Positions 10,201 through 22,672 of a stretch of 64,000 nt of DNA are shown piece after piece (position 1 is the stretch's first letter; each line of letters begins with the position of its first letter). The notes under the pieces were generated by a model, which saw nothing but the letters and a program-made list of their open reading frames with translations, did no database searches and was not told the DNA's origin. Both the position numbers and the translations under genes were made by a program. The DNA comes from Calliopsis andreniformis (Eukaryota; Arthropoda; Insecta; Hymenoptera; Andrenidae): contig NW_027480432.1 of the NCBI RefSeq assembly GCF_051401765.1, forward strand, positions 12,108,501 through 12,172,500, in the 5' to 3' direction.

Positions 10201-10272
10201 ATATATATTTTTATGAATGTGGTCAGTAGTATTTCCCTTATATTAGTTTTTAACGAAAAAAATATTAAGAAA

Positions 10273-10365
10273 TGGTGAATGAAGAGGAATTATATATGTT
10301 AGAATATTTTATGGTTGGAACACTTCCAATCTATAGATTTACATGGTCGAAGTCAGGATTTTAAG
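10273..10365 (+). CDS. Short ORF or possible first exon opposite CDKAL1, unidentified
   Basis: An ATG at 10273 opens a 30-codon frame starting MVNEEELYMLEYFMVG and ending at TAA 10363-10365. It faces away from CDKAL1 across the putative promoter, so it could be the first exon of a divergent gene. No splice donor or family could be assigned, and a chance ORF is equally possible. Confidence 0.18.
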
Positions 10366-10396
10366 GAAGACTAAATTTCATAGCACGGAATAGACT

Positions 10397-10470
10397 TAGG
10401 GGATGATTCTAGAAACCAAAATAAGACGGAAACCAAGAATAACGATTTCGCGTTTGAAGCTTCGTTTGTT
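10397..10470 (+). repeat. Partial copy of a dispersed MITE (see 24608-25041)
   Basis: The segment beginning GGGGATGATTCTAGAAACC and running through AATAAGACG and CTTCGTTTGTTAG aligns with the left end of the inverted-repeat element at 24608-25041. No matching right end was found nearby. Confidence 0.6.
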
Positions 10471-10639
10471 AGTTATAAGCGTCTAAAAATCTGGTGGAAA
10501 ACACCAGAAATGAGCCTGCGCTGAGATCTCGAGCCAGTGGTTGCCCGAACAGCAGTATCACATTGACGTAAGGGAGGGAGAGATCACTCACTGTCGAACA
10601 GCTGCTCGGCTACAGGATCCAAAATTCAGTTAAAATTAA

Positions 10640-10960
10640 TGAATATCATTGAATAACAATAACTTGCCTGTTCGTTACAATCCATAAACCAACTCAAAAC
10701 ACTCACTATGAGATAAAAAGAGTTAATATGTCCACCTTCATATAAATTGTCTGTTCGCTTCACATATCTACACATCACGATTCTCTCACCCGCGAATATT
10801 GAAAGACCACATGCAGATATCGTTGAATAACACTAAATCTGACTACTCTTTACAATCCCGAGGGCAAGTCGAAACATGCCCTATGAAATTTCGGAGTAGA
10901 AAGGTTAATGTATCTACCTTCCGATTAATCTCTTGATCCAAATACACGCACGAAAAATCT
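10640..10960. repeat. Diverged tandem duplication, unit about 177 bp
   Basis: Two stretches, about 10640-10780 and 10817-10960, share order and sequence. Both have ATATC(A/G)TTGAATAACA at the start, then TTACAATCC, a GAG(A/T)A...AG(A/T)GTTAATGT(C/A)...CC(A/T)ACCTTC-like block, and end in (T/A)CACG(A/C)ACGA. They differ at many positions, so the duplication is old. No coding frame is shared. Confidence 0.5.
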
Positions 10961-11079
10961 GCACACACTACTAGAAGCTTGGCGTAATATTTGAGCAAAA
11001 ACCGCACACACAACGGGAATATCGCAAGAAAAGAACTAGATTTGTAGGAAAACTCGGCATGCATCACGAATATTCGTAC

Positions 11080-11250
11080 AAACGTTTGATGCGAAGGTGC
11101 GCCGAAAAACTAACTGCGGCTCCTTGAAAAACTCGTCGAGGCCCCTCCATAACACCTGGCGTTCTTAGATACCTGAGTCTTCCCCCAAAGGCCCTTGGCT
11201 TTGGCCCTCCGAAAAGCGAGTCGAAAACGAAAAAAGTTCTTCAGTGCTTG
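11080..11250. other. G+C-richer patch, unassigned
   Basis: The run GCGAAGGTGCGCCGAAAAACT ... CTTGGCTTTGGCCCTCCG is richer in G+C than its AT-rich flanks, which could mark an old exon or a transposon remnant. No protein or RNA family is recognised. Confidence 0.2.
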
Positions 11251-11724
11251 ACATTCAAATTCTTGAATTTAATGATTTCTGTAAACAAAATTAAACTAAC
11301 TACATGTGTTAAATCGTGCTCGGTGTTTACGCCTATTACATTAATCGACAGCAGTCTGCTTTCCTGAACGAGTGTTATCAAAAATTCATAGAGGTAGAGG
11401 TATTTTTTTGATGATTAAATAAACGAAATTTCAAATCAATCAAAATGTGGATACATTTTAAAAAGTAATACATCATATCTTATTTCATGACAACGTGATA
11501 CTTGTATTTTTAAATAACCAACTGCGAATATTTACTTTCTGTTTACATAAAACAATGTTCACAATTGGTTTATAATGCCGAGTCCACACTGCAGAGAACT
11601 GCTCGTGTACACTTCGCGAGCAGCTCGCAAACAGTTTCCGAACGAAAACAGCAGCGTATCCAGATTGAAGCTCGTGAACAACTTGCGAACTACTTTTGAA
11701 CAATTGTACAGGTAGTTTATTTAA

Positions 11725-11843
11725 TTATATCTCGTTTCGGAGATAATATAGATATGTTATTACAATTATATCTTATTTCAGAGATACAAAATATAGTTTA
11801 AGTTACACGATATCTCTTTTCGGAGATACAAAATATAGTTTAC
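11725..11843. repeat. Three degenerate copies of a 45-bp tandem repeat
   Basis: The core TATCTC(G/T)TTTCGGAGATA recurs at about 11726, 11768 and 11810. The last two copies also share ACAAAATATAGTTTA. Each core is a partial palindrome (TATCTC...GAGATA). Confidence 0.7.
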
Positions 11844-11849
11844 AAAAGT

Positions 11850-14320
11850 TGACAATGTTTGGTTACCTTAAAATTAGCCTACAAGGGAGAAGGACCCTAA
11901 TGGATCGGCGTTAGAAAACTTACAAGATGTCTTTTCTTCTCGTTTCACAGTTTCTCGTCGCGTGGGGCACTAACTAACAACTATGCACTCGACGGGCCTA
12001 GTATTCGATACTTGAGTTCAGATAAAAGAACCAAAGGTAAAAGTTACAACATGTTATAAAGGATTCAATTGGAATTTGTCCGGATGGTGGGGCCGAATGA
12101 CCCGTCGCAATTGATGCTTACTTATTTCTGCGATATTTACAGTTCATCTTCTGTAATCGCGAAGCTATCATCTATAATTTTGGTTAATTTGGAAAACGAT
12201 AGTCCTCAAGTAAAATACCAGTGAGGACACAGCCTAGTCTTCCTACTTCCTCGTATTCTATCTTTCTATAAACGCGAGATATATACTAGGCCAGTCATCA
12301 ACACACATTTGACACCTGCTGGTGAATGACCTGCTGACTCTGATAAAATACCAAGTTACGGGGTCACTCGGATTCAGAGCAACGCTCAGAATGGAATGTT
12401 GCATATCGTATTGAAATTTTCCGAGACATAACATTTACAGTACTCGCAGTGGAAAATGGAACAGAGTCATAATGTTAAAAAGATGTAAGAAATGCGGTCA
12501 TGAGAAATAGATAGTTTTTGTCTTTATTCAACGTATATCTGATATACTATCTTTATCTCTCCAACACAATTTCTCTTACAATCACCAATACCATCTATTG
12601 GAGTTTTCTTCATTATTAGCATCAGCACAAAACGCTACAAGTTTACTGTCCTTTTCTACTCTCCATATCCTTAACCCTTTATATGCCAGGCTTGCCAGAA
12701 CCAGATAATTACTAATTAAGAGGTAAGTAGGGGATGTAGATAGATTACCATACGTTACTAGGAGTGAGAAACGTGCAAAGGATTCGTTTTTCTCCATCGG
12801 TCACCAATTCTCTGACAAATCTGCTATAGGAAGGGATCCCGAAATACCTGGCTATGGATGAATGTGTAATCTAATTTGAATTACCGGAGGTAACAGTCGT
12901 GGTAACGGTTGGTGTGGCCCATTAGGCAGCGACCGTGACCTGACCTGCTTCTAGAGCTTTTGACTGTTAATCTGGAATTTGCAGGTGCATCCTGCAACAC
13001 CTCATTAGGGGGATCTAGTGATCTTCCTTTCTTAGGTAAAGAAACGGTTGAGAGTGATCATTGCCTTGTGCGGGGCCAGTCCCGAGTTCCGGCCACTGCT
13101 TCAACGCGGCACTACCAGTATCAGCTGATCAATTACTCCTCAGTAAAATGGCAAGAACCGTGAACTATCACAGACATCACCAGGGCAACACCACTTACAG
13201 GTTGAAATTAGACATCATAAATTTTGCAACCTAGCAGAACAAACAACATTAATGTTACAGTCTGAGCCGTAACATTAAAAAAGCGATATGTGCCCACGGA
13301 AAGACGGTATACCCGCAACAGAATCACTACAGCACGTGACGTGTGTCTTCAGTTTGAGAACACGAGCACACTCCCTTGTCTGGGACTTTGATCTGCTGAG
13401 ATCTTGTTGTTGTTGGAAATGCTGTATGTATAGTCGAAAATTGTCTCCTTCCAACGACCTGACTTCCTTTCTCGTAGGAGAAGTATAGTACACATAGTTC
13501 TATTGATTCTGTCAGAACTAGATCTAGAGGATACAGGGAATTTCAAATAAGCTTACGACGACTTGCTAGAAACATAGTTCTGGAAACCTCCCTCAGGTGC
13601 TGCCAGTGTCCTAATCCACGGCTGACATGGCCGCTTATTTGACGTTTAAACTGACATACCGACATTCTATTTCAACTTAGATTTTATTTTAATTCCGTAT
13701 CTCAGCTGTTTTAAAATCAGCAGCATTGACTAAGTATAGGAATAGACCTAACATCCAATGCTTTTTTTCTGTCCCAGGCAAAGGGAGCTGTAGAGCCACG
13801 TTACCATTTTCGTGTCATTCTCGACGTTATCGATTCAATCTGAAAATGTTGCTTTTTTCGCCAATATTTCAAACGTAATCTACTTTGAATCTTAAGATTA
13901 CTTGAAGAAAATAGGTTATATAACTTAGTTTATTAATACATTTTAATAACTAAGTAATTACTTGCTTCGAGAAATTCTTAACATAAGAATTATGTAAACG
14001 TAACTACGATAATTCTACTGTTTATGAAATATTAGTAAAAATGAAAAAACGGTAGAAATAACATTTGCATTTCTTGCACAAAAACGTTATATAGTAATTC
14101 CAAGCCTGACAAGTATTTAAACAATTTCTTTATACATACTTAACAGAGTTATTTTTCCACTTAATGATTCGTTTTAATTTCTATCGTATTAAGACGTTCG
14201 CCTGAAGTGTAATCTGCTCATAAATTGATACTTACAGTTTAACATGAAAAATGCATCATTTTGTTTAAGCAAATAGAATTGGTCTTTAAAACTCTGAAAC
14301 AAATAAGGTCATAAAAAAAG
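11850..14320. other. Unannotated region without recognised genes
   Basis: Two moderately G+C-richer patches occur (about 12890-13170 and 13280-13500), with short ORFs on both strands, none resembling a known family. The remainder is AT-rich. Parts could be untranslated exons, but no splice-bounded coding exon is convincing. Confidence 0.3.
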
Positions 14321-14327
14321 GTCTTTT

Positions 14328-14680
14328 TTATCCGATTTCAAGAGAGCTTCTGTGAAAAAACAAAATATCTAGCACATGCGCCAAACGAAGCAAATCGACC
14401 TGAAAAGGAACAGTTTGTGGCAAACCCGTGTAATTTTGGAATCGAAGCGCCACAGACCACTGCTTGGATGATAACTGGTAAGCAGTGCATTCGCTAGATC
14501 CAGTCAACGTGAGGTAGTTTCCTACTCCTCCATTGTACGTGCTGTAGTTTCGCGTCCAGTAGAAACCCCCGTGTGACGAATAGATGCACATGTGTGAGGT
14601 AGACGCTGAGTTGTAAAGTCTAGGTGAGACAGGCCACCCCTAACTGTCGCTGAGATTAGCTCCGCTAGTAACCGTCATTC
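14328..14680 (-). pseudogene. Unidentified protein-like ORF with an in-frame stop
   Basis: The minus-strand frame ending at 14328 is open for 87 codons from an ATG at 14589-14591. It contains YWTRNYSTYNGGVGNYLTL and a Cys-containing stretch, and its codons are richer in G+C than the flanks. The same frame continues upstream to about 14625, where a TAG interrupts it, and beyond that to about 14680. This looks like a decayed coding sequence, but I do not recognise the family. It could also be a coincidental ORF in a G+C-richer patch. Confidence 0.25.
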
Positions 14681-15368
14681 TCCCTGTTCTCGAAACAACT
14701 CTCGCTGCGCTTCGTTCGAGGCAATCCGCCAGACAGGGCATTCTAAGCCCTAGGCAGTGGAATTCCTCGATAAAGTACACAGAAAAAAGCAGACAGAAGA
14801 TAGTTCAAATGTATGTGTCTATGTGTTAGATATGTATTTGTAAACTAAAATTTGTATTTAAAAAGTACAATGTTAGTAAAATACTGTTACATGCAATTTA
14901 GATATTAAAAAGAAATTGTTCTTTCTATACTGAGTATTGAACCTAGAACGTATTACTTATAATGAAATTATGATTCGTAGCTATCCAACCGTTTGCTTTG
15001 AGAATACTATTAACTTTTGAACATGTATGTTGTGGCAGGGCGTGCGATACAACCAGGAATAGGATGATTCTACAAACATATAAAAATGAACAGAAAACGA
15101 AGAATACAGTTCTTTTTATAAGGTACTTAATTTTCGGAAAAATTAAATTTAAAGATTCGTCTAGTATATGTATACTTCACTATTTCCAGGTTTTATATAC
15201 GTATAGAGGTTATTATTTTCGGTTTATCTCTACGTGTAGACGCCTTTCGCGTAGCCTATACATAGATTGGTTTCAACTGTTAATAAGAAATACGCATTAG
15301 CACGAGGTATTCCACAAAATATCATCGTTTAATTTCTAGATTCATTCCTTGAAAGTTCATAAAACCCC

Positions 15369-15700
15369 TTGAGGATCATACCGAAGAGTCCTCTTTTAGC
15401 TGTAAATTGGAAAGTGAAAATATTTGAACAATCGAGAAGATCGCGCATGGCTCGTGCCGATTACCCGCGACTTGGCCAATGTTTCAGTTTCAAGAGCAAG
15501 AGAGTAAGGTTCACTCTACATTTGCTCTTCGTTTTGAGTTTCCAAAGCTGTCGAAATGGCCCGAAGCGCCGAGCACATGTACATACTACTCCTGCAGTGG
15601 TGTATGTAGTGGAGAGGGAAATTTTCAGTAACTCGCATCGCCAATTTGGGTATCGCAGAGTCCGATTCCATATCGGCAACCTTCCAAATTAGGCGCCACC
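15369..15700. other. G+C-richer patch with overlapping ORFs on both strands
   Basis: Frames of 107 codons on plus and 72 and 71 codons on minus overlap the same bases, so at most one could be real. None shows family features. A promoter, untranslated exon or old transposon are all possible. Confidence 0.2.
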
Positions 15701-15780
15701 TGGTTTGCAACAGCCCAACTAAATTTGTCACATTTTTTTATTCTGTTTTATCGATAACCCAACAAAAACCAATACTGTAG

Positions 15781-16110
15781 CATGAGTTTACGCCCTGCAA
15801 CTCTTTGTCCTTATATGAGAAGATTTTGAGCTTGGAAAGGATTTATTCGAAAGAATAAAGTTCAACGCAGCACAGTCACCTCGTGATTTCGTTCAAAACA
15901 CTCTAAATTACAGAAGAATACTTCAATTCCATAGCTGTGAATGGTAGATTTTTGCTCTACATTGTAGCGCTCGTATTACTAAATATTGGAAAAATTTCGA
16001 TAAACTACGAGTTGATAGCGCTACGTTGAACTTTTTTCTTTCGAAAGATTCCATAACTAGTTGAAAATCTTCTCATGCAGTAACAAAAAGTCGCAGGACG
16101 TAAACCCATG
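15781..16110. mobile_element. Inverted-repeat MITE, about 330 bp
   Basis: The left end CATGAGTTTACGCCCTGC and the right end, whose reverse complement is CATGGGTTTACGTCCTGC, begin arms of about 90 bases. Both arms continue through ATGAGAAGATTTT and TTCGAAAGAA(T/A)AAAGTTCAACG. The arms differ at roughly one position in five, so the element is old. No clear target duplication remains. Confidence 0.75.
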
Positions 16111-16119
16111 TTTTTGCTT

Positions 16120-19100
16120 ATTTTTGTCCGTAATGTCTGATCGTACTCCCCTAACAGAAAAAATATTTACAAACACAGGTGACTCAAAATCAAGAATGTG
16201 GTAATTTTCGTTATTATTATAGGTACATTTTTACAAGAACGGAATATACAATTTTGTATCCCGTTGGAAAAAGATTATCGAATATAACGGTGACTACTTG
16301 AACAATTAAAGTGATTGAAACGATATTAAAGCAAACTCTGCTTCTAAGCCACAAAAACTGCTCGAACTTTTTAGAGCACCTAATATATACGATAATTTCA
16401 TATACATATATGTTTCAACTGCAGTTTCAAGGGATATAATATTAAATGAATTTTTTTTAATCTGTGCTTTAATGCCTATTACTAGTATTGAGAATTGAAA
16501 ACGAAGGGTAACACATAGAATCCTTTTTTAATCAATTTATATTCGAAATAAAATGCTTACTGGAGAAGAAATGAAAACGAAAATAGATATTTGACTATAT
16601 TTTTATCGACAAAATACAGGAACGTGCCCTAAAAGGGCGTACAAAATTTCGTTAGGAGAATGTACATTTAATAATAATAGTCTTTTATTCAAACAATGAT
16701 ACTGAACATAATTTAACTCATTTAACACATTCAGATTTCATACAACCGATATCGTTAAATCTAAATACAATTATAAAATAATAAAAAAACATATGGAGAG
16801 ACAGAGAATCTTGAGCATTCTCGAATTTGTGTAGATAACAAGAAATGTAGAATACGTAATTATAAAAAGGAAAGAGAAGAATGCATACAATATTTATTAT
16901 ATAATAATTGTTAAAAAAATATGGACCTCTTAAATTATTATAATAACAATGCTCTTGTATTTGGTATCATTTTTCCCAACGCTAAGGATTTCTTTTTTTT
17001 AATTAATAATTTATCTTAAAAACAAAAGTAGTTCTTGCCAGAGTAACTCCTGAGTATTAAAATCCATAGTGAAAACTATATACAGTAACGCCTTCTTTAG
17101 CGTTCACAGTCTGGATAATATTTGAACGTTTATCGGGGCAAGCCGATCTCGAAAATTCAATTCAAAAAAGGAGAAATAACGAGTAGCAATAAAATTGAGC
17201 CGAACTCAATTAGATTGTAAAAGTAAAAAAAGATTGTATTTTTCTTACGGTTTGATACAAGACACTTGAAGCTTTCTCTGTAAAACTCAGTAATAATTTT
17301 TGGAAACCTTAGTAATCAAATAAGATGTATAACTTTTTTAAGTTCCTTTTAAGTGCCCCACTTTTTGCATTTATTTTGTGATATTTCGTTTCATAATTTA
17401 AATAAGCTTTTCATGTTTATTGTAATTCATTCTATTCTTTAAGTTGATTCTTTTAAATATGGTACTATGACTACTTTTTATAAGTGAATTTAGTTGAGCT
17501 TCAAACATCCTATAGCTAGTTTATTTGATTGTGTAAATTACCAATTCGAAATCAAGTTTTACAATTTTTCCCTTTGATGAGTATTGATATTTCAGTCTTT
17601 ATTTACTTTTCGCTCACTCGATTTTTCAGAACATTTGCTGCCCCGAATAAACGTTTCGATACAGTCTCAGACTGTAAAGGCTCAAGTCGACAGTACTACG
17701 TATATTTAATGTTAAAAGATTTTGTCCGAATGTAGCTTTTTTCAAAGGTTACTTATTTTAAAATAATTCTACAAATTTTGTTGACATTAAAATGAAGTTA
17801 TACGTTTTAAAATAATGCCGTATTACCTATTTTATTTACTACTGTTTCATAAACAGCTCCAATTATCTACTTATCTACTGTAAACAAACATTCAATTTCT
17901 ATCATCTTTTATTATCTCATTGCTTATTTTTATTGCTATCTTTCTTGTACCTAACCACTGTATTTTTTTTCCTTTTTTAGTATTTTAATTTGCCAATTTA
18001 TTCGAGATGAAAAACTATTATCGTTACATTCTTAATGATGGTATAGTTAAGTCTTTCTTCTCACTTATTTCTTTATGCTATCTTTTCAAGTTAGCATGTT
18101 AAAAGAGTTGTAAAATATAAACTTATCTGTTTCTGATTTCTTTTACTATACAATGCAAGCATATGAATAAATGAGGTTTTTGCTTAAAATATTTTGGATC
18201 CTGGTAACGATGAAAATATTTTACAGGACTGACCTAAAAGTACACCCGCTTCAGACAAAAATACTTTATACACATAGGTATACAGGATAGCCCATGTATT
18301 CCAAATTACCTAAATATCGTTTTGCATATTTATTTTTTTAAAACATACAGTTTTGAAGTTATTTGATCTGCAATTCAATTTTGAGGAGAATAAGAAAAAA
18401 GCTGTTCAAATTAACATTTTTTTTTTGTTAAGTAAATAAGAAAAATTTGATTTTTCTCTACTCGTAATTTTTTATCCAAGATTATTTGAAAATCAATGAA
18501 TAATGCAAGAGTACATTAATGTATTACAAATGACAGTAACGTGAATTCTAATAAAAATTTTTCTCTACATACCTATTTAAAAAATAAAGATTACTTTCAG
18601 GCATATGTACGCATAGAAAACGTGATAGAACAGAACAAATTTTCTTATTCAAGCTCTCATCGAGCGTACCATATTCAATAATTACGTAAAACAATATTTG
18701 AAGTAATCATTATGTGTATCAATGACTCTTCGTAAATAGCATTTTATATGCGTGTATGTAATATAACATAGATTAATAAGGAGAAGAAGTATTTAACTTT
18801 TTGAAGGACAATTTGTATAAAAGTGTTGGTTTATGTTTAAATGAAATGAAAAAATATTGAAGATAAACAAAAATTTTACTATCGTTTTTCTTTTCTATGT
18901 ATCAACTTTTTGTTTTATTTAAACAAGATATCACAAGAATAAAATTTTAGAAAGAATTAATTTTCATGCTGAACTGCAAAAATAATCAATTATAATTTTT
19001 ATTACATATACTTGTTATGCTTTTATTTTACATGCGACTGGAATTTACTGTTTGTCTCGTCTCGATCCTTCAAAAAGTGAAATATTTAATGTTTGCATAC

Positions 19101-21240
19101 TATCTTATATAAGGCACATTATTCTTCTAGTACCTATAGGTAATATACAATGACTTATTCTTTAATCACTAATCTTAATTTAATTATACATATATTTTAC
19201 AGATACCTATCGCGTACTACGTAATAAAAAAATATTGTTCAAAAGGCCACATTATGTAAAGTTTTATCGATTACCAAATTATTTGAACGTATTTATAATA
19301 TATAGAAATATTTTTCTGGCGTATAAAAATAATCTTGCAGGCATGTATCTAATGATTTTGGCATTTTCTAGCCATACCTCAAAAGCACTGCATTTCCTAT
19401 CTACGAATTTATTTTCTCCCTTTGTTTCTAACTTATAATACGTAATACTATATGATAACCTTATCTAGTAGACGTACTTAACAAAAATATACAAAACGAT
19501 CGATCTTTTGATTAAATCTTTGAGCATAACGACATTATTTAATGAATATCTAACATACTTCATACACTGGAATGATATTGTCCCATATCACAGAAATGTC
19601 GCGTGCGCTCGTTGCACTTACGCTGTTCTGAGATTATTTTGATTAACTTGATTTAAAGAAAAGAGAAAAATTTAATTATGCTATGAGCAAAATATCGTGC
19701 TAATTAAAGTACTATAATTTAATAAAAAGAGTAAAAATATAAGATTCTATTTTTCGCCGAAATAAAAAGGTAACATACGTTACTTAAAACCTATGCCGTA
19801 AATTGTTAAGGAATCATTTAATAAAAAAATGTAGCCTAAATTACGTATGTGTTAGTTCAGATACCATTGTTTACATTTAGAATTTGCTTCAGAAGAAAAT
19901 TACATATTCCATGATCGATACTGTATTCTTCATATTTAATGTATGAAGAGGATCATGAGGTAAAAAAATATATCTAGATAATACTTACAGACCTCGTTCG
20001 GTAAAAATAAAATTGACTTCATTTTGTAATTAAAATGTCTGAATCTTACATATGGTAATTTATATATACGGCATAAAATGTTAAATAAAACGTTGCACGA
20101 TGAAACATTAAGACTCTGGTTAAAAGTGTGGAAATAACGAGAAACAGATCTTTTCACGACATTTCATAATAAATATTGAAATCTTTGAATAGAGAGACGC
20201 ATCAAAGTTAAAACCTGCTTTTTAGCTTTACAAACTAGAAATTTCGTGACTGATATTCGAAATAGTTTCTCATTTTTTGTCATCTAAACTGTAATAATTG
20301 CTTGAGGCAATAGATGATTGATAATTGTAGATATTTTTACACTTTTTCTTTTAATTTGTATAAGATAAAAAATGCTTTGTAAGCTACATCAAAAATTTGT
20401 TTAAATACGAAATGAAAGGAAAACTAAAATGACGACTGTCGAAATTTGATTAAATATCAATCACGAAACACGTACCAAATAAAAATACATATATTACTAT
20501 ACGCTGGTTATTTACACACAGTCTTTTGCGATTCGTTATACACCGGTACAAAAACATGACGTTCGAATGCGAACGATGAGACAGAAAAGAAACTGCCGTT
20601 CCATTGAAACTTTAAAACGAATATTCAAATAAAATTACATACGAAACACTAAAAACAATATAAGAAATAATATTGTGGCTTTCAAAAAGAATGGCAATAA
20701 AAAAGAAAGAGAGTTCGTTGTTCTATCTTTCTTTCTCTTTGTGTTAGTATTAGAACGAAATACGTGATGGCAACAATCTTTATGGCGTATAAGTTACATA
20801 ATGGCACGAAGACTGTACCGGATCGTGCTTCAACATTTTAAGCGTAATATTGGCAAAAACTTTGAAAGAAGAAATGTCCAAGTTCTAGACAATCCATCAA
20901 AAATGAAATGAAATTAAAACGAATTAACTGTATTGAAAATTATTAATTCAAACGTGTGGAAATATCGAGTTCTTCTTTCCATATAAAAGTTTTCGTCATT
21001 ATTACCTCTCTTGCCTCCATTTTCCGGTACTTCTCTTATCCTCTACTTTCTGGCATTAGAATACCTACACAATGTTTCTCTGTCCACCCATACTTTCTTC
21101 CTTTTACCTTATTCTACAATTATACATACTACTTCAATAATACTTTCCAAACGACTCTTTACGTGAGTCGTGATGATTCTTTTTTGATCTCGTATTTTTT
21201 GAGACTAGGAGAAATATATACACACGAGATAAAACATTTT
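16120..21240. other. AT-rich non-coding DNA
   Basis: No convincing coding exon, RNA gene or transposon was found in this stretch. Short ORFs such as 17529-17735 and 19235-19438 have low-complexity composition and no family features. It is probably intron or intergenic. Confidence 0.5.
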
Positions 21241-21261
21241 CTTTGTTCTTTATGAAGACCT

Positions 21262-21301
21262 AGAGAGAGAGAGAGAGAGTATGTGTGTGTGTGTGTGTGT
21301 A
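21262..21301. repeat. Compound microsatellite (GA)n(TG)n
   Basis: A run of GA dinucleotides is followed directly by a run of TG dinucleotides, then ACCGAGAG. Confidence 0.95.
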
Positions 21302-22108
21302 CCGAGAGCATAGAGAAGAAACACAGACAACATACACATATGAAATAATTTATAATGAACATAGTAAACCAAGCAAATACATTTCAATAATTTTCGGTAA
21401 AATTGTTCCTTTTAAAAAAGACATTGAAACTATTACGATGCATAGAATAGACTTACTTTCGGTTTAAGTAATTCTGACTGCACTGACCACACTAAATGCA
21501 TACGTGCATGCAATACATTATCTTATAGTTATATTGAAATGAACCAAATGTATGACATATTATATGTTTAAAATCAATAAAGAGATTTACCAAGCAGTTA
21601 AAATGATGAAGTTGTTAACTACACAATAAATATAGAAATTCAATACATGAAAACTTTACGTAGCACAGAAATAAATAAGTTACTCTCCCTCTCCCGATCT
21701 CTTGATCTTTCTTTTCCTTTTATTCGTAATGTTTTAAGTAATGATCTTCGGTTATCTCCCTTTCCTTCATCTTATTTGGTCATCGAAAACATCTCGAATC
21801 TCAGTTGCGGCAACTCGTTTATGAAATTTAATGGCGAGAGGAGTAAAGATATTTCAAATTACTGTCAATCGTACAATTAAGTGAATTTCCCTTTCGTGTT
21901 ACAAATGTATGGCTTAGAGGAAACCACTTCCTTCGTAACACGACGACTTCTGAACTTGAAGCTAAACGAAAATATATAATGGATGTATTTTTAATATTTG
22001 ATAAACCTGCTTTCATTCGATGCTAAATTAACAATGTTTGTATATGTTTATCGCGATGTATAGCTATCAGCTAAGGGCCCTGTACATGTTCAGTAAGATT
22101 CTCAGCAA

Positions 22109-22273
22109 TGGTTAACTTATGTATCGAAAATAATGATATGACTCTGAATATAGTTGACAATATTACTGATCATGCGCAGGATCCCATAAAAGATAACACA
22201 GCAGCGGGCAACCAAGATTTCAACGCGTTTTCTCTTCGTCTCAAAGATCTTATCTTTGATTTGTTTGCATGAA
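22109..22273 (+). CDS. Short exon-like ORF, unidentified
   Basis: From ATG 22109 a 54-codon frame reads acidic then hydrophobic residues (NITDHAQDPIKDN ... NAFSLRLKDLIFDLF) to TGA 22271-22273. An ATTCTCAG acceptor-like sequence precedes the ATG by two bases, so it might be a terminal exon. It overlaps the antisense continuation of the ORF at 22300-22455, so only one can be coding in this part. No family is recognised. Confidence 0.25.
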
Positions 22274-22299
22274 CAAATTGATATTATTGCGTGACTTAC

Positions 22300-22455
22300 A
22301 AAAAATGTTTCATTCGAACTACCAATTATTTCGGAATTCAGTTTCTCTCTCATTCCGAAACGCAACATCCAGTAGTCATAAGCAGATATGAAATTATAAT
22401 GGTATACTTGACTTTCATTATGTTTTACATCTTCAACAATTTTCGTTAAATCCAT
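22300..22455 (-). CDS. Possible first coding exon of an unidentified gene
   Basis: A minus-strand frame starts at ATG 22453-22455 (MDLTKIVEDVKHNESQVYHY ...) and reads 52 codons to a strong donor GTAAGT (complement of 22294-22299). Composition and codon use look coding. The start lies 217 bases beyond the stop of the Emi1-like exon on the same strand, so it would be the next gene downstream. Without splicing the frame runs on to 112 codons ending at 22117. No homologue is recognised. Confidence 0.3.
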
Positions 22456-22672
22456 CAGCCCATTAAAATCTCAAATCCTTTGAATTTATAGAAACATCGA
22501 CTACTTATGTTTTAACTTAAGTCCCAAACCGTACAAATGTGACACAATTTATACATGAAAAACTTTTCGCTAGGTAATAATTTAATTGTTTCTATAAAAG
22601 ACGACACATTAAAAACGAAAGCTTTTCTAATACAATTTCTTCAACGACTAACATTTCTTCAGATATGATCCG

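Noticed and set aside
12890..13170. Possible rRNA or tRNA fragment
   Set aside because: Although G+C-richer, it matches no rRNA segment or tRNA cloverleaf that I can recognise.
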